NCBI RefSeq assembly: GCF_032401055.1
Contig: NZ_CP135529.1
Location: forward strand, 1,426,001 to 1,490,000
Origin: Tardiphaga sp. 709
GTDB lineage: Bacteria; Pseudomonadota; Alphaproteobacteria; Rhizobiales; Xanthobacteraceae
Reading direction: 5' to 3'
DNA: 64,000 bases
Part shown: positions 18,616-27,302 of the stretch, in pieces
Layout: each line of letters opens with the position of its first letter
Numbering within the stretch: the stretch's first letter is position 1
Program-made: the position numbers and the translations under genes
The notes under the pieces: model-generated
What the model saw: the letters and a program-made list of their open reading frames with translations, nothing else
What the model was told of the DNA's origin: nothing
Database searches by the model: none

Positions 18616-20955
18616 TTACTTCTCTTGCTTCGCAAGAACCGAACTACCCGTAAGGCGCTGCTGCAGATTGATCAGCCACATCGCGGTCGGGCGCAGGATG
18701 AACAGATCGGCCACCAGTGCCGCGACCATCGAGAAGGCGCTGAGCCAGCCGAACAGCCGCAGCGATGGCAGGTCCGAGAACACCGTCACCACGAGGCCGC
18801 AGGCCAGCACCACCGTCGTCAGGATCAGCGCGGGACCAACGAGCACAGTCGCACGCTCGACGGCGATCGCGGGATCGGTGCCCGGCGTGTCTTCCAGACG
18901 CAAACGGTTGAGGAAGTGGATCGTGGCGCTAAGGCCGAGACCGAAGGACACTGTCAGTGCCACCACACTGGCGAATTGCAGCCCCTCCCCGAGCAGCCAC
19001 AATACGAAGCCGGCCAGCACCACCGGGAAGATGCCCGGCAGGATACAGGCCAGCATCACCACCCACGAGCGGAACGCGAGGCCGATGAAGACGGCGACCA
19101 ATCCGAATTCGATGGTCAGGCCGTGATTGAGCTTCTCGATCATCCCGGCGCTGTTACGCGCCGCGATCGCCGAGAGGCCGGTCACCGCAATCTCATAGCC
19201 CGGGTGCTTGGTGCGAACGGCATTCAGCGCATTGTCGAGCTTGTCGACCACCGGCAGGATCTTGCTCGAATCGCTGTCGGGCACACGGCCGGACACCACC
19301 ACCGCCGTCTGGTCCGCCGAGATGAAGCGGCGCACCAGATGTTCGGGTATCACGCTGACATATTCCTTCAGCGTCGCGACATCCGACGAGCCGGCCTTTT
19401 CCGCCAGCCAACGCCGCAGCGTTTCCAGCGACCAGACGTTACCCACACCGGCCTGCTTCTCGACCATGGCGTGGACTTCGGCGATGGTCGCCAACGTGTC
19501 CGGCGAATAGAGATCCGCGCCCTTCGGAAACTCGATCAGCACGTCGATCGGATTGGCGCCGGTCAGCTTGGCGTCGAGGCGCCCGCTGGCCGCAACCGCC
19601 TGCTCCTTGTCCGGCACCTGATCGGCCAGCCGATAGCGCGGCTCGAGATTGGCATAAACGATCCCGAGACCAACGACGACGACGAGCGAGATCAGACTGA
19701 ACAGACCAGGACGGCCGACCATGCGCACCGCGATCCAGTAACAGAAGGCGCGCAGCGCCTGCACGCCGGCATCGGCGGTCTGGAACTTGGCGGCGAAAAT
19801 CTTCTCGTTACGCACCAGCAGCACGCCGAACACCGGCACCAGCGACAGCACCGCGACCAGCGCGATGATGGTCGCCGTGAGACCGGCCTCGCCGAAGGCG
19901 CGGATCAGGTCCGAGTTGGAGAACTGCAACGCCAGGAACGAAATGCCGGCGGTGCCATGGGTGAGGACGCAGGCCGGACCCACGACACGAACCGCATTCG
20001 TAAATGCCGAATACTTGTCCTCGCCCGCGATCAACCGGTCACGCGCCGCGAAAGTGAGCTGCATCGAGTCCGCAAAACTGATCACCATGATCAGCGGCGT
20101 CATCACATTGAGGAACATGTTGAGGCTGAAGCCGGCCCAGCCGAGTGCGCCGAGCGACAACAGGATCGCCAGCAGCGGCGGAAACGCCGCGATGATCATG
20201 AACGAGATCTTGCGGAAAAAGATGATCGCAATGACGCAGCCAGCGAGAATGCCGGCGATGTTATAGATCAGGCCGTCGCGCTCGACCGCGTTGCGGATTT
20301 CGAGCTGCATCACCGGCACGCCCGACAATTCCTTGGTCAGACCGCTATTGGCCAGGTCCTCATTCATGGTCTTGCGGATATCGGCGACGACGGTGCTGAG
20401 CTTGCTGTTGCTGACCACGACCGGGTCGAGCGACAGCACCACCAGCGCCAGAGTTCCATCGTCGGACAAAAGCTTGCCGCGGATCAGCTCGTTCTGCTTC
20501 ACCGTCTCGATGAACTTGTCGTAGTCGGCGCCTTCAGGAAGATCGTTGGGAAACAGCGCTGCCGGCAACTTGCCGGGGGCCGGCGTCTGGCGCGCCGAGA
20601 AGATCGAGATCAGCCCGCGCACGCCATCGACCAATTGCAGGTCGGTGACGAGGTCGCGCATCTTTCCAAGATTGTCGCGTGCAAGCAGTGTCTTGCCTTC
20701 GAGCACGACAAGCACGTCGAACTCGGTGGACGGGAAGCGCTTCGTCACTTCCTCGTATTGCTTGTATTCCTTGCTGTCAGAACGAAATAGCTGGCTCAGT
20801 GAATCGTCGATCTTGATGCGCTGGATGCCAAAGATCGCGCCGATCACCAGCGCGAGCAGGATCACGCAGGACAGAATCGGCGCCTTCACCGCGATCAGAC
20901 CGATGCGCTCGAGCCCGAAGGCGATGCTGATCGGCCCCTTGCGCAATTTATTCAT
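18616..20955 (-). CDS. RND/MMPL family transporter, possible second hopanoid or lipid exporter
   Basis: 779 residues with two repeats of one helix, a large periplasmic loop, and five helices; first helix SCVILLALVIGAIFGI, sterol-sensing-like module around AAFPPLLAILLSLGALG. MMPL-type RND proteins move lipids and hydrophobic molecules. It is not an orthologue-length HpnN (about 865 residues) but a paralogue lying between hpnC and eutC-hpnP. A role in hopanoid traffic is inference from position only. ATG at 20955; 246-base gap to eutC. Confidence 0.8.
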   Translation of the reverse strand: MNKLRKGPISIAFGLERIGLIAVKAPILSCVILLALVIGAIFGIQRIKIDDSLSQLFRSDSKEYKQYEEVTKRFPSTEFDVLVVLEGKTLLARDNLGKMRDLVTDLQLVDGVRGLISIFSARQTPAPGKLPAALFPNDLPEGADYDKFIETVKQNELIRGKLLSDDGTLALVVLSLDPVVVSNSKLSTVVADIRKTMNEDLANSGLTKELSGVPVMQLEIRNAVERDGLIYNIAGILAGCVIAIIFFRKISFMIIAAFPPLLAILLSLGALGWAGFSLNMFLNVMTPLIMVISFADSMQLTFAARDRLIAGEDKYSAFTNAVRVVGPACVLTHGTAGISFLALQFSNSDLIRAFGEAGLTATIIALVAVLSLVPVFGVLLVRNEKIFAAKFQTADAGVQALRAFCYWIAVRMVGRPGLFSLISLVVVVGLGIVYANLEPRYRLADQVPDKEQAVAASGRLDAKLTGANPIDVLIEFPKGADLYSPDTLATIAEVHAMVEKQAGVGNVWSLETLRRWLAEKAGSSDVATLKEYVSVIPEHLVRRFISADQTAVVVSGRVPDSDSSKILPVVDKLDNALNAVRTKHPGYEIAVTGLSAIAARNSAGMIEKLNHGLTIEFGLVAVFIGLAFRSWVVMLACILPGIFPVVLAGFVLWLLGEGLQFASVVALTVSFGLGLSATIHFLNRLRLEDTPGTDPAIAVERATVLVGPALILTTVVLACGLVVTVFSDLPSLRLFGWLSAFSMVAALVADLFILRPTAMWLINLQQRLTGSSVLAKQEK

Positions 20956-21201
20956 ATCCGCGTCGTGGGGGGAACCGTATCGTGCATACCCTGTCCAGTC
21001 CTGTCGTCAGCGGCGTCTGCCTAGCAAGCGTCGCGGGCAGTAGTAAGGCTGGAATCGGCGAGACCGAACAGCGCTAGCCCTTGAAAACATGCGGTAAATT
21101 TGCCGCGGGCAGATGTAGCAGGTCTGTATGACACATCGCAAGGCGGGGAGCGCGCGGAGGTTGCGTTTCAGGTCACAAAATGGAGCGCAGAGGCTGTTGT
21201 T

Positions 21202-21987
21202 TTATACTGGCGCAGCGAGCGGCGCTACCATTTGCAGGCCGCTTTCGTCTTTCAGAGCCACACCGGTCATGTTGCGATTCAGCCCTTCGCGCGCCAGCCA
21301 GGCAATCTTGCTCGCTGCCTCCTCGAAGGACAGGCCGGCCACCTGGATGTTCGACACGCAGTTGCGCGCAGCGTCCGTCAGACCCGGCTGCGGGGCGAAG
21401 GTCAGGTAGGCGCCGAGACTCTGCGGCGCCGACAGACCAGGACGTTCGCCGATCAGCATGATCGTCATCCGGGCCCGCAATAACGCACCGATCTCGTCGC
21501 CGAGCGCGACCCTGGCGCCGCCGGCAACGACAACAGCGCCGATCCCGACCCCCGCCAATTTGGGCATTAACGCATCCAGCAGGCCAAGCGCATGCGCATT
21601 GACCGCAGCCGGAGACAGGCCGTCCGCAATCACGATCACCAGATCGGACGCGGCGCTGTCGCTCCCTTCAAGCAACTCCCGTGACTCGCGAGACAGTCGG
21701 CGGCCAAGATCGGGGCGCTTGAGATAGTCGGCACGATCCGCGACCTGGCTCGTCACCACCAGCGCGCTCGTCCCCAGCCCGGCCAGCGCAGCCGCGATGG
21801 CTTCGGCCTCGAAGGGCGCATGGACCGCGTCACGTGCGCGGGCATGGTCAAGCGTGAAATCGAGCAGGGCCTGCGTGGTCAGACTGGCTCCGGCCCGACC
21901 GAGCCCCACACGCGCCGGGGTCAGTGCCCGCAGCTCCGCGAGGGAGCGCTGCGGCGAAGGCGGCGTCACGTCATTCCGATCTGTCAT
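21202..21987 (-). CDS. eutC: Ethanolamine ammonia-lyase small subunit
   Basis: 261 residues of the EutC family ([19 protein letters not shown] near the N terminus, [33 protein letters not shown]). With EutB it forms the adenosylcobalamin enzyme converting ethanolamine to acetaldehyde and ammonia. It starts only 16 bases after hpnP and so is likely read from the hpnP transcript rather than with eutB, which is unusual. Confidence 0.93.
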   Translation of the reverse strand: MTDRNDVTPPSPQRSLAELRALTPARVGLGRAGASLTTQALLDFTLDHARARDAVHAPFEAEAIAAALAGLGTSALVVTSQVADRADYLKRPDLGRRLSRESRELLEGSDSAASDLVIVIADGLSPAAVNAHALGLLDALMPKLAGVGIGAVVVAGGARVALGDEIGALLRARMTIMLIGERPGLSAPQSLGAYLTFAPQPGLTDAARNCVSNIQVAGLSFEEAASKIAWLAREGLNRNMTGVALKDESGLQMVAPLAAPV

Positions 21988-22003
21988 GACGCCAGCCTAT
22001 CGC

Positions 22004-23587
22004 TCATTCGGCCGGAACGGCAGCGTCCTGCAGTTTCAACGAATAATAGGACGCGTTGGTCTGACCACCGGACGCATCGCGCGCGAAATTGATCAGATGA
22101 TGCGCGACCATGATCCCGCTGATGAGATATTCGATCTCGCCGCGGGCCAGCCGTCGGAATGCGAATTTCCAGAACGCTCGCTTGTAGTCGCCGAGCACAC
22201 CGACCTTCCAGAAGATATTGCGCAGCATCACCAGCCCGAGCCGGATGCTCTTCCAGGTCAGCATGGCGCCGATCGGCGGCTTGATGCGGTTCGGATAGGT
22301 ATGGCGGATCTGGTACTCGAAGCGCTCGAGCAGCTTCTCCGGCACATAGGCGCTGCCCATGGCGCGCCGCCAGCTTTTCACGACGTCTTCATAGGGCAAC
22401 AAGAAGTCGACGTTGGAATCGCGCCCCTCGTCCTCGTTCAGGCGGCCTTCCTTCTTCAACCGGTCCCAAAGCGGCGTTTGCGGTAGCGCCTGCAGAAGGT
22501 TGATGGTCAGAAGCGGAATCTGTGAGGTTTCCACGAATTCGAGCAAATGCTGGCCGGTCTCGGGCTTGTCGGTATCGAGGCCGAGGATGATGCCGGACAC
22601 GACTTCCATGCCGAAGCTGTTCAGCGTCTCGATCGCCTCCATGATGGGGACCATCATGTTGTGATCCTTCTTCATCGCCTTGAGGGCGACGGGATCGGGC
22701 GTCTCGATGCCGCAGAAGATCGTGCCGAACCAGGCTTCGCGCATCAGCGAAAGGATTTCCGGCCGCTTGGCGATGTTCAGCGTCGCCTCACAGGACAGGC
22801 GCAAGACAAAACCGGTCCTCTTCTGCCACTCGACGAGATGCGGCAGCAGATCGAGCGCCGCCTTGCGGTTGCCGATGAAGTTGTCATCGACGAAATAGAC
22901 CGAGCCCATGATGCCGCATTCGAGCAGCTTGTCGAGTTCGGCGGTGATCTGCTCCGGCGATTTCAGGCGCGGATTGCGCCCGTAGAGGCCGGGAATATCG
23001 CAGAACTCGCACTGATACGGACAGCCCGAAGAATACTGGATGCTGCCGAGGAAGTAGCGCGGAATATCAGCCAGTTCATAGGCCGGAATCGGAAACCTCG
23101 TCATGTCCAGGCGATCAGTGGTCTTCAGCACGACCTGCTGGTCTGGCCGCGACGTATCCTTTTCCAGGATATCGATCAGTTGGTCGGTGGCATCACCGAG
23201 TTCGCCGATATGGAGATAGTCGAAAGCCGGGTAGTAATCGGGGCATGACGAGACCGACGGCCCTCCGATCGCCACCGGAAGATCGTAGGAATGCGCGCGG
23301 TAGCAGATGTCGTTCATCTGCGTACGCTGGATGTGCATGCCTGACACCAGCACAGCTTCGGCCCACAGGAAATCATTGGGCGTGGCGGCACGGATGTTCT
23401 CGTCGATGAAACGGACTTCCCAGTTCTCGGGCATGTAGGCGGCAATCAGCAGCAAGCCCTGGGGAGGCATAAAGGCCTGAACGCCGTCGGTCAGAGGATA
23501 TGAATATTCAAACGTGCCAAATGAAGACGTGTATCGCGGAAAGACGCACAGAATGCGCCGGACCGTCTGCCTGCCCTCAGCTCTCAT
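22004..23587 (-). CDS. hpnP: HpnP, hopanoid C-2 methylase (cobalamin-binding radical SAM)
   Basis: HpnP methylates the hopanoid A ring to give 2-methylhopanoids. An N-terminal B12-binding-like domain (about 11-140) precedes the radical-SAM domain with Cys189, Cys193 and Cys196 (CPYQCEFC). Opening VRRILCVFPRYTSSFG and MPPQGLLLIAAY are what I recall of HpnP. ATG 23587 is preceded by AGAGG; a TTG one codon earlier is less likely. Distinguished from other B12-radical-SAM proteins by length (527) and hpn linkage. It has a 225-base upstream gap with an EcfG-type promoter candidate. Confidence 0.88.
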   Translation of the reverse strand: MRAEGRQTVRRILCVFPRYTSSFGTFEYSYPLTDGVQAFMPPQGLLLIAAYMPENWEVRFIDENIRAATPNDFLWAEAVLVSGMHIQRTQMNDICYRAHSYDLPVAIGGPSVSSCPDYYPAFDYLHIGELGDATDQLIDILEKDTSRPDQQVVLKTTDRLDMTRFPIPAYELADIPRYFLGSIQYSSGCPYQCEFCDIPGLYGRNPRLKSPEQITAELDKLLECGIMGSVYFVDDNFIGNRKAALDLLPHLVEWQKRTGFVLRLSCEATLNIAKRPEILSLMREAWFGTIFCGIETPDPVALKAMKKDHNMMVPIMEAIETLNSFGMEVVSGIILGLDTDKPETGQHLLEFVETSQIPLLTINLLQALPQTPLWDRLKKEGRLNEDEGRDSNVDFLLPYEDVVKSWRRAMGSAYVPEKLLERFEYQIRHTYPNRIKPPIGAMLTWKSIRLGLVMLRNIFWKVGVLGDYKRAFWKFAFRRLARGEIEYLISGIMVAHHLINFARDASGGQTNASYYSLKLQDAAVPAE

Positions 23588-23640
23588 CAAAATTCCTCTG
23601 TGATTGCATCAGCGGTCCCCATAAGCGCTGAACCTTCAAT

Positions 23641-23665
23641 AACATTGCCGAGATAAAACCGTTCC
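23641..23665 (-). promoter_or_regulatory. EcfG-type (general stress) promoter candidate upstream of hpnP
   Basis: Minus strand: GGAAC (23665-23661), 16-base spacer, TGTT (23644-23641). The alphaproteobacterial EcfG consensus is GGAAC-N16/17-CGTT, so there is one mismatch. Expected transcription start is near 23633, leaving a leader of about 46 bases to ATG 23587. EcfG control of hpnP is established in R. palustris TIE-1. Confidence 0.7.
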
Positions 23666-23812
23666 ACTCCTGCCGAATACTTTGTGCGATCTAATCACGA
23701 CGTCCGAATCTGGGCCAGAATTTCTTCAAGATTGTGGCGGGCGGTGACAAGGTCGTGACCAGCTCCGCGCAAGTGCGCGCCAAGCGCCACGCCTTATGAC
23801 GGTTTATTGACG

Positions 23813-25195
23813 TCAGGCGATCAGACGCGCGGCCAGATCGGGCAGCAGGCCGTCCCGATCGCGAATGCGAAGATCCGCTCCGGAGAGCCCGACCCGTTGC
23901 AGCCAGTCGTCGAATTCCGGTGCGCGTTTGAGCCCAAAGAGGTCGCGGATATAGAGCGCGTCGTGAAATGACGTCGACTGGTAATTCAGCATCACGTCGT
24001 CGGCGCCGGGGACGCCCATCACGAAGGTCACACCGGCCGCGGCCAGCAGCGTCAGCAGATTGTCCATGTCGTCCTGATCGGCTTCGGCATGGTTGGTGTA
24101 ACAGACATCGACACCCAGCGGCAGGCCGAGCAGCTTGCCGCAGAAATGATCCTCCAGCCCGGCGCGGATGATCTCCTTGCCGTCATAGAGATATTCGGGG
24201 CCGATGAAGCCGACGACGCTGTTCACCAGGAGTGGATCGAACGCCCGCGCAACTGCATAGGCCCGTGCCTCCAAAGTCTGCTGATCGACGCCGTGATGGG
24301 CGTTGGCCGACAGTGCCGAGCCCTGCCCTGTCTCGAAATACATGACGTTCTGACCGAGCGTGCCGCGCTTCAGGGAGAGGCCGGCATTATGCGCCTCCTT
24401 CAGGATCGCCAGATCGATGCCGAAGCTCTTGTTGGCGGCTTCTGTCCCGGCGATGGACTGAAACACCAGATCGACCGGGGCGCCTTGGTTGATGAGATCA
24501 AGACTGGTCGTGACATGGGTGAGCACGCAACTCTGGGTCGGAATATCCAGCTTGGTGATGACATCGTCGAGCAGCCGCACCAACCCGCTCAGCACCGCCG
24601 GATCGTCGCTCGCCGGATTGATGCCGATACAGGCATCACCGGAGCCCAGCACCAGCCCGTCGAGAATGGATGCCGTGATGCCCCTGATATCGTCGAACGG
24701 GTGGTTCGGCTGCAACCGCACGCTCATGCGCCCGCGCAACCCGATGGTGTTGCGAAAGCGCGTGATCACCTCGCACTTCTTGGCCACCAGGATCAGGTCC
24801 TGATTGCGCATCAGCTTAGAGACAGCGGCGGCCATTTCCGGGGTGATGCCACCGGCGACGGTCTGAAGGACTTGCGGCGCGGCCTCGTCTGACAGCAGCC
24901 AGTCGCGAAAGCCGCCGACGGTCAGTGACGAGATCACGGAAAATGCGGCGGCATCATGCGTATCAACGATGAGACGCGTGACCTCGTCGTTTTCGTAAGC
25001 CACGACCATTTCCTGCAGGAATTGCCTGAGCGGCACATCCGCCAGCGCCATCCGCGCCGCGATCATCTGCTCGGCGGTCTCGGCTGCAATCCCGGCCAAC
25101 CGATCACCGGATCGCGGCGGCGTTGCCTTGGCCATGAGGTCGCGCAGATCCGCGAAGACATGCGTATGGTCACCGATGGCGTGGCGATAGATCAT
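23813..25195 (-). CDS. eutB: Ethanolamine ammonia-lyase large subunit
   Basis: A TIM-barrel AdoCbl enzyme subunit of 460 residues. Family stretches are visible: GLRGRMSVRLQPNHPFDD, DACIGINPASDD, FQSIAGTEAANKSFG and CYTNHAEADQDDMD. ATG 25195 is chosen over the longer frame from 25270 because MIYRHAIGDHTHVFADL is the expected EutB N terminus. 32 bases after the BaiN-like gene, so possibly at the end of that operon. EutC is not adjacent: hpnP intervenes. Confidence 0.93.
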   Translation of the reverse strand: MIYRHAIGDHTHVFADLRDLMAKATPPRSGDRLAGIAAETAEQMIAARMALADVPLRQFLQEMVVAYENDEVTRLIVDTHDAAAFSVISSLTVGGFRDWLLSDEAAPQVLQTVAGGITPEMAAAVSKLMRNQDLILVAKKCEVITRFRNTIGLRGRMSVRLQPNHPFDDIRGITASILDGLVLGSGDACIGINPASDDPAVLSGLVRLLDDVITKLDIPTQSCVLTHVTTSLDLINQGAPVDLVFQSIAGTEAANKSFGIDLAILKEAHNAGLSLKRGTLGQNVMYFETGQGSALSANAHHGVDQQTLEARAYAVARAFDPLLVNSVVGFIGPEYLYDGKEIIRAGLEDHFCGKLLGLPLGVDVCYTNHAEADQDDMDNLLTLLAAAGVTFVMGVPGADDVMLNYQSTSFHDALYIRDLFGLKRAPEFDDWLQRVGLSGADLRIRDRDGLLPDLAARLIA

Positions 25196-25227
25196 GGACG
25201 GATTGTTGGATATTCGCCGGAGTCTGT

Positions 25228-26427
25228 CTAGACGTGCCGCCCCGCGGCAACGCCGGAGGACCACGCCCATTGGAAATTGAAGCCGCCGAGATGGCCGGTG
25301 ACATCGACGACCTCACCGATGAAATATAGCCCCGGCACCGATGTGGCCTCAAACGTTTTCGATGACAGTTCTGTGGTGTCCACGCCGCCAAGGGTTACCT
25401 CGGCCGTGCGATAACCCTCGGTGCCGTTCGGCCGCACGCGCCATTCCTTCACCGCCGCGGCTACCGACGCCAGAAGCTTGTCCGAAAAATCCGCCAGCCG
25501 CGGCGGGCCGGCGATCTTGTCGGCGATCATCTGGGCCAGTCGCTTGGGCAGGAGATCGCCGAGCACGGTCGCCAGTTCCTGCCGCGGACGTTCGCGGCGT
25601 GCCTCCTTCAAGGCGGCGAGCACATCGCGCGTCGGCGCCATGTCGATGACGACATCGAGCCCGTCGCGCCAATAGGACGAAATCTGCAGGACTGCCGGAC
25701 CGCTAAGACCGCGATGGGTAAACAGCAGCGCCTCGTCGAATTTGGTCTTGCCGACACTGACCACGGCATCGACGGCAACGCCCGCCAGATCCTTGAATTG
25801 CGCAAGCGCCGCAACGTCGAAGGTCAGGGGCACCAGTGCGGCCCGCGGCGCGATCATCTTCAGCCCGAATTGTTGCGCCAGTTTGTAACCAAAGGCACTG
25901 GCGCCCATTTTCGGGATCGAGGGCCCGCCGGTCGCGACGACCAGCGACTGACTGCGATATTCGCCCTGATCCGTGGCGACAACGAAGCCGCTCTCGTTCT
26001 TCGTCACGCCGAGAATGCCGACGCCAAGCCGCATCTGCACCTCGCTGCGGCGGTTTTCATCCAGCAGCATGTCGATGATCTGCTGGGACGAGCCGTCGCA
26101 GAAGAGTTGCCCGCGCGTCTTCTCGTGATAGGCGATGCGATATTTCTCGACCAGTGCGATGAAATCCTGCTGGGTAAACCCCTTCAGTGCGGATTTGCAG
26201 AATTGCGGATTTTGCGACAGGAAATTCGCCGGCGTCGTATGCAGGTTGGTGAAATTGCAGCGCCCACCACCGGAGATGCGGATCTTCTCGCCCGGCGCCC
26301 TCGCCTGCTCAAGCAGCATCACCGAGCGACCGCGCTGCCCCGCAATGCCGGCGCACATCAGGCCGGCCGCACCAGCACCGAGAATGACGATGTCGGCCGT
26401 GTTATGCGCGCGACGGACGATGGTCAT
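25228..26427 (-). CDS. BaiN/HI0933-type FAD-dependent oxidoreductase
   Basis: ATG 26427 overlaps the stop of the upstream transglutaminase gene (ATGA); the longer frame from 26604 is a shadow. The N terminus has IVILGAGAAGLMCAGIAGQ and then GGGRCNFTN, the hallmark of the HI0933/YhiN family; the C terminus has GLYFIGEVVDVTGHLGGFNFQWAWSSG. About 399 residues. Some family members reduce bile-acid enones, but most have no known substrate. Confidence 0.88.
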   Translation of the reverse strand: MTIVRRAHNTADIVILGAGAAGLMCAGIAGQRGRSVMLLEQARAPGEKIRISGGGRCNFTNLHTTPANFLSQNPQFCKSALKGFTQQDFIALVEKYRIAYHEKTRGQLFCDGSSQQIIDMLLDENRRSEVQMRLGVGILGVTKNESGFVVATDQGEYRSQSLVVATGGPSIPKMGASAFGYKLAQQFGLKMIAPRAALVPLTFDVAALAQFKDLAGVAVDAVVSVGKTKFDEALLFTHRGLSGPAVLQISSYWRDGLDVVIDMAPTRDVLAALKEARRERPRQELATVLGDLLPKRLAQMIADKIAGPPRLADFSDKLLASVAAAVKEWRVRPNGTEGYRTAEVTLGGVDTTELSSKTFEATSVPGLYFIGEVVDVTGHLGGFNFQWAWSSGVAAGRHV

Positions 26428-27302
26428 TCCAGCAGCAGCACGTCGACGGCGACAGCGAGCTTCTGCTTGCGCGCGCCGACGATCACGCCATCGACCGGCG
26501 ACACGTCCGAGAAATCGCGGCCGATCGCCAGCACGATATGATCGTTCTCGACCAAAATGTCGTTGGTCGGATCGAAGCCGATCCAGCCGAGTTCCTCGCC
26601 GCACCAGACGGACACCCAGGCATGGGTCGCGTCGGCGCCCTGCAGGCGTTCCTTGCCCGGCGGGGGAATGGTGCGCAGATATCCGCTGACATAGGCCGCA
26701 GGCAGACCGAGGCCGCGCATGCCCGCAATCATGATATGCGCAAAATCCTGACAGACGCCGTGGCGCTTATCCAGCACCTCCTGCAACGGCGTCGAAATCA
26801 CCGTGGCCTTCGGATCGTATTTGAACTCGGTGCGGATGCGATGCATCAAGTCGACGGCGCCCGCGAGAATCCCGCGGCCTTCGGTAAAGCTCACCGCCGC
26901 ATAGTCCGTGACGGCATCGATGATCGGCACCAGCGGACTGGCGAAGACGTAGCCGATCGGCGAGGCACCGCTGAGGTCGCTGGAATCGAACGACGCTTCG
27001 CGGACGCTCTCCCAGGAAGGACTGTCGTCGCCGCGCCCCGGCGCGAAGCGCTCGACATAGACCCGCGACCGGCTATCGATCCGCAGCATCTTGTGCGGGG
27101 TTTCGATCAGTACGCTTTCCGTCGGCGTGCCGAAGAAATCCGTCCGCATGGCGCGGGCCGCCGGCAGCGGTTTGATATCGACGCTGTGCGAGACCAATTG
27201 CTGACCGGCGCTGCTATTGGGCTGCAGACGCAGCGAGCAGCGCGCATAGCTCACCGGGCTTTCATAGCTATAGGTCGTGACATGGCGGATTTCGTAGATC
27301 AC
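26424..27302 (-). CDS. Bacterial transglutaminase-like protein
   Basis: 292 residues: an N-terminal beta domain typical of bacterial transglutaminase-like proteins (YEIRHVTTYSYESPVSYA) and a papain-like core with the catalytic triad visible as HGVCQDF (Cys near 184), THAWVSV (His near 226) and GFDPTND (Asp near 242). GTG start overlapping the ATP-grasp stop (GTGA). It partners the ATP-grasp/alpha-E protein in many bacteria; it may cleave or form an amide bond on an unknown peptide. Confidence 0.88.
   Translation of the reverse strand: MIYEIRHVTTYSYESPVSYARCSLRLQPNSSAGQQLVSHSVDIKPLPAARAMRTDFFGTPTESVLIETPHKMLRIDSRSRVYVERFAPGRGDDSPSWESVREASFDSSDLSGASPIGYVFASPLVPIIDAVTDYAAVSFTEGRGILAGAVDLMHRIRTEFKYDPKATVISTPLQEVLDKRHGVCQDFAHIMIAGMRGLGLPAAYVSGYLRTIPPPGKERLQGADATHAWVSVWCGEELGWIGFDPTNDILVENDHIVLAIGRDFSDVSPVDGVIVGARKQKLAVAVDVLLLE

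Noticed and set aside
18625-20790. 721-codon frame on the plus strand
   Set aside because: Antisense of the MMPL transporter with a His/Arg/Gln-rich composition; not a gene.
25196-26600. Cobalamin riboswitch upstream of the B12-dependent eutB or hpnP
   Set aside because: Gap before eutB is only 32 bases and the hpnP leader is short; no B12-box-like sequence was seen.
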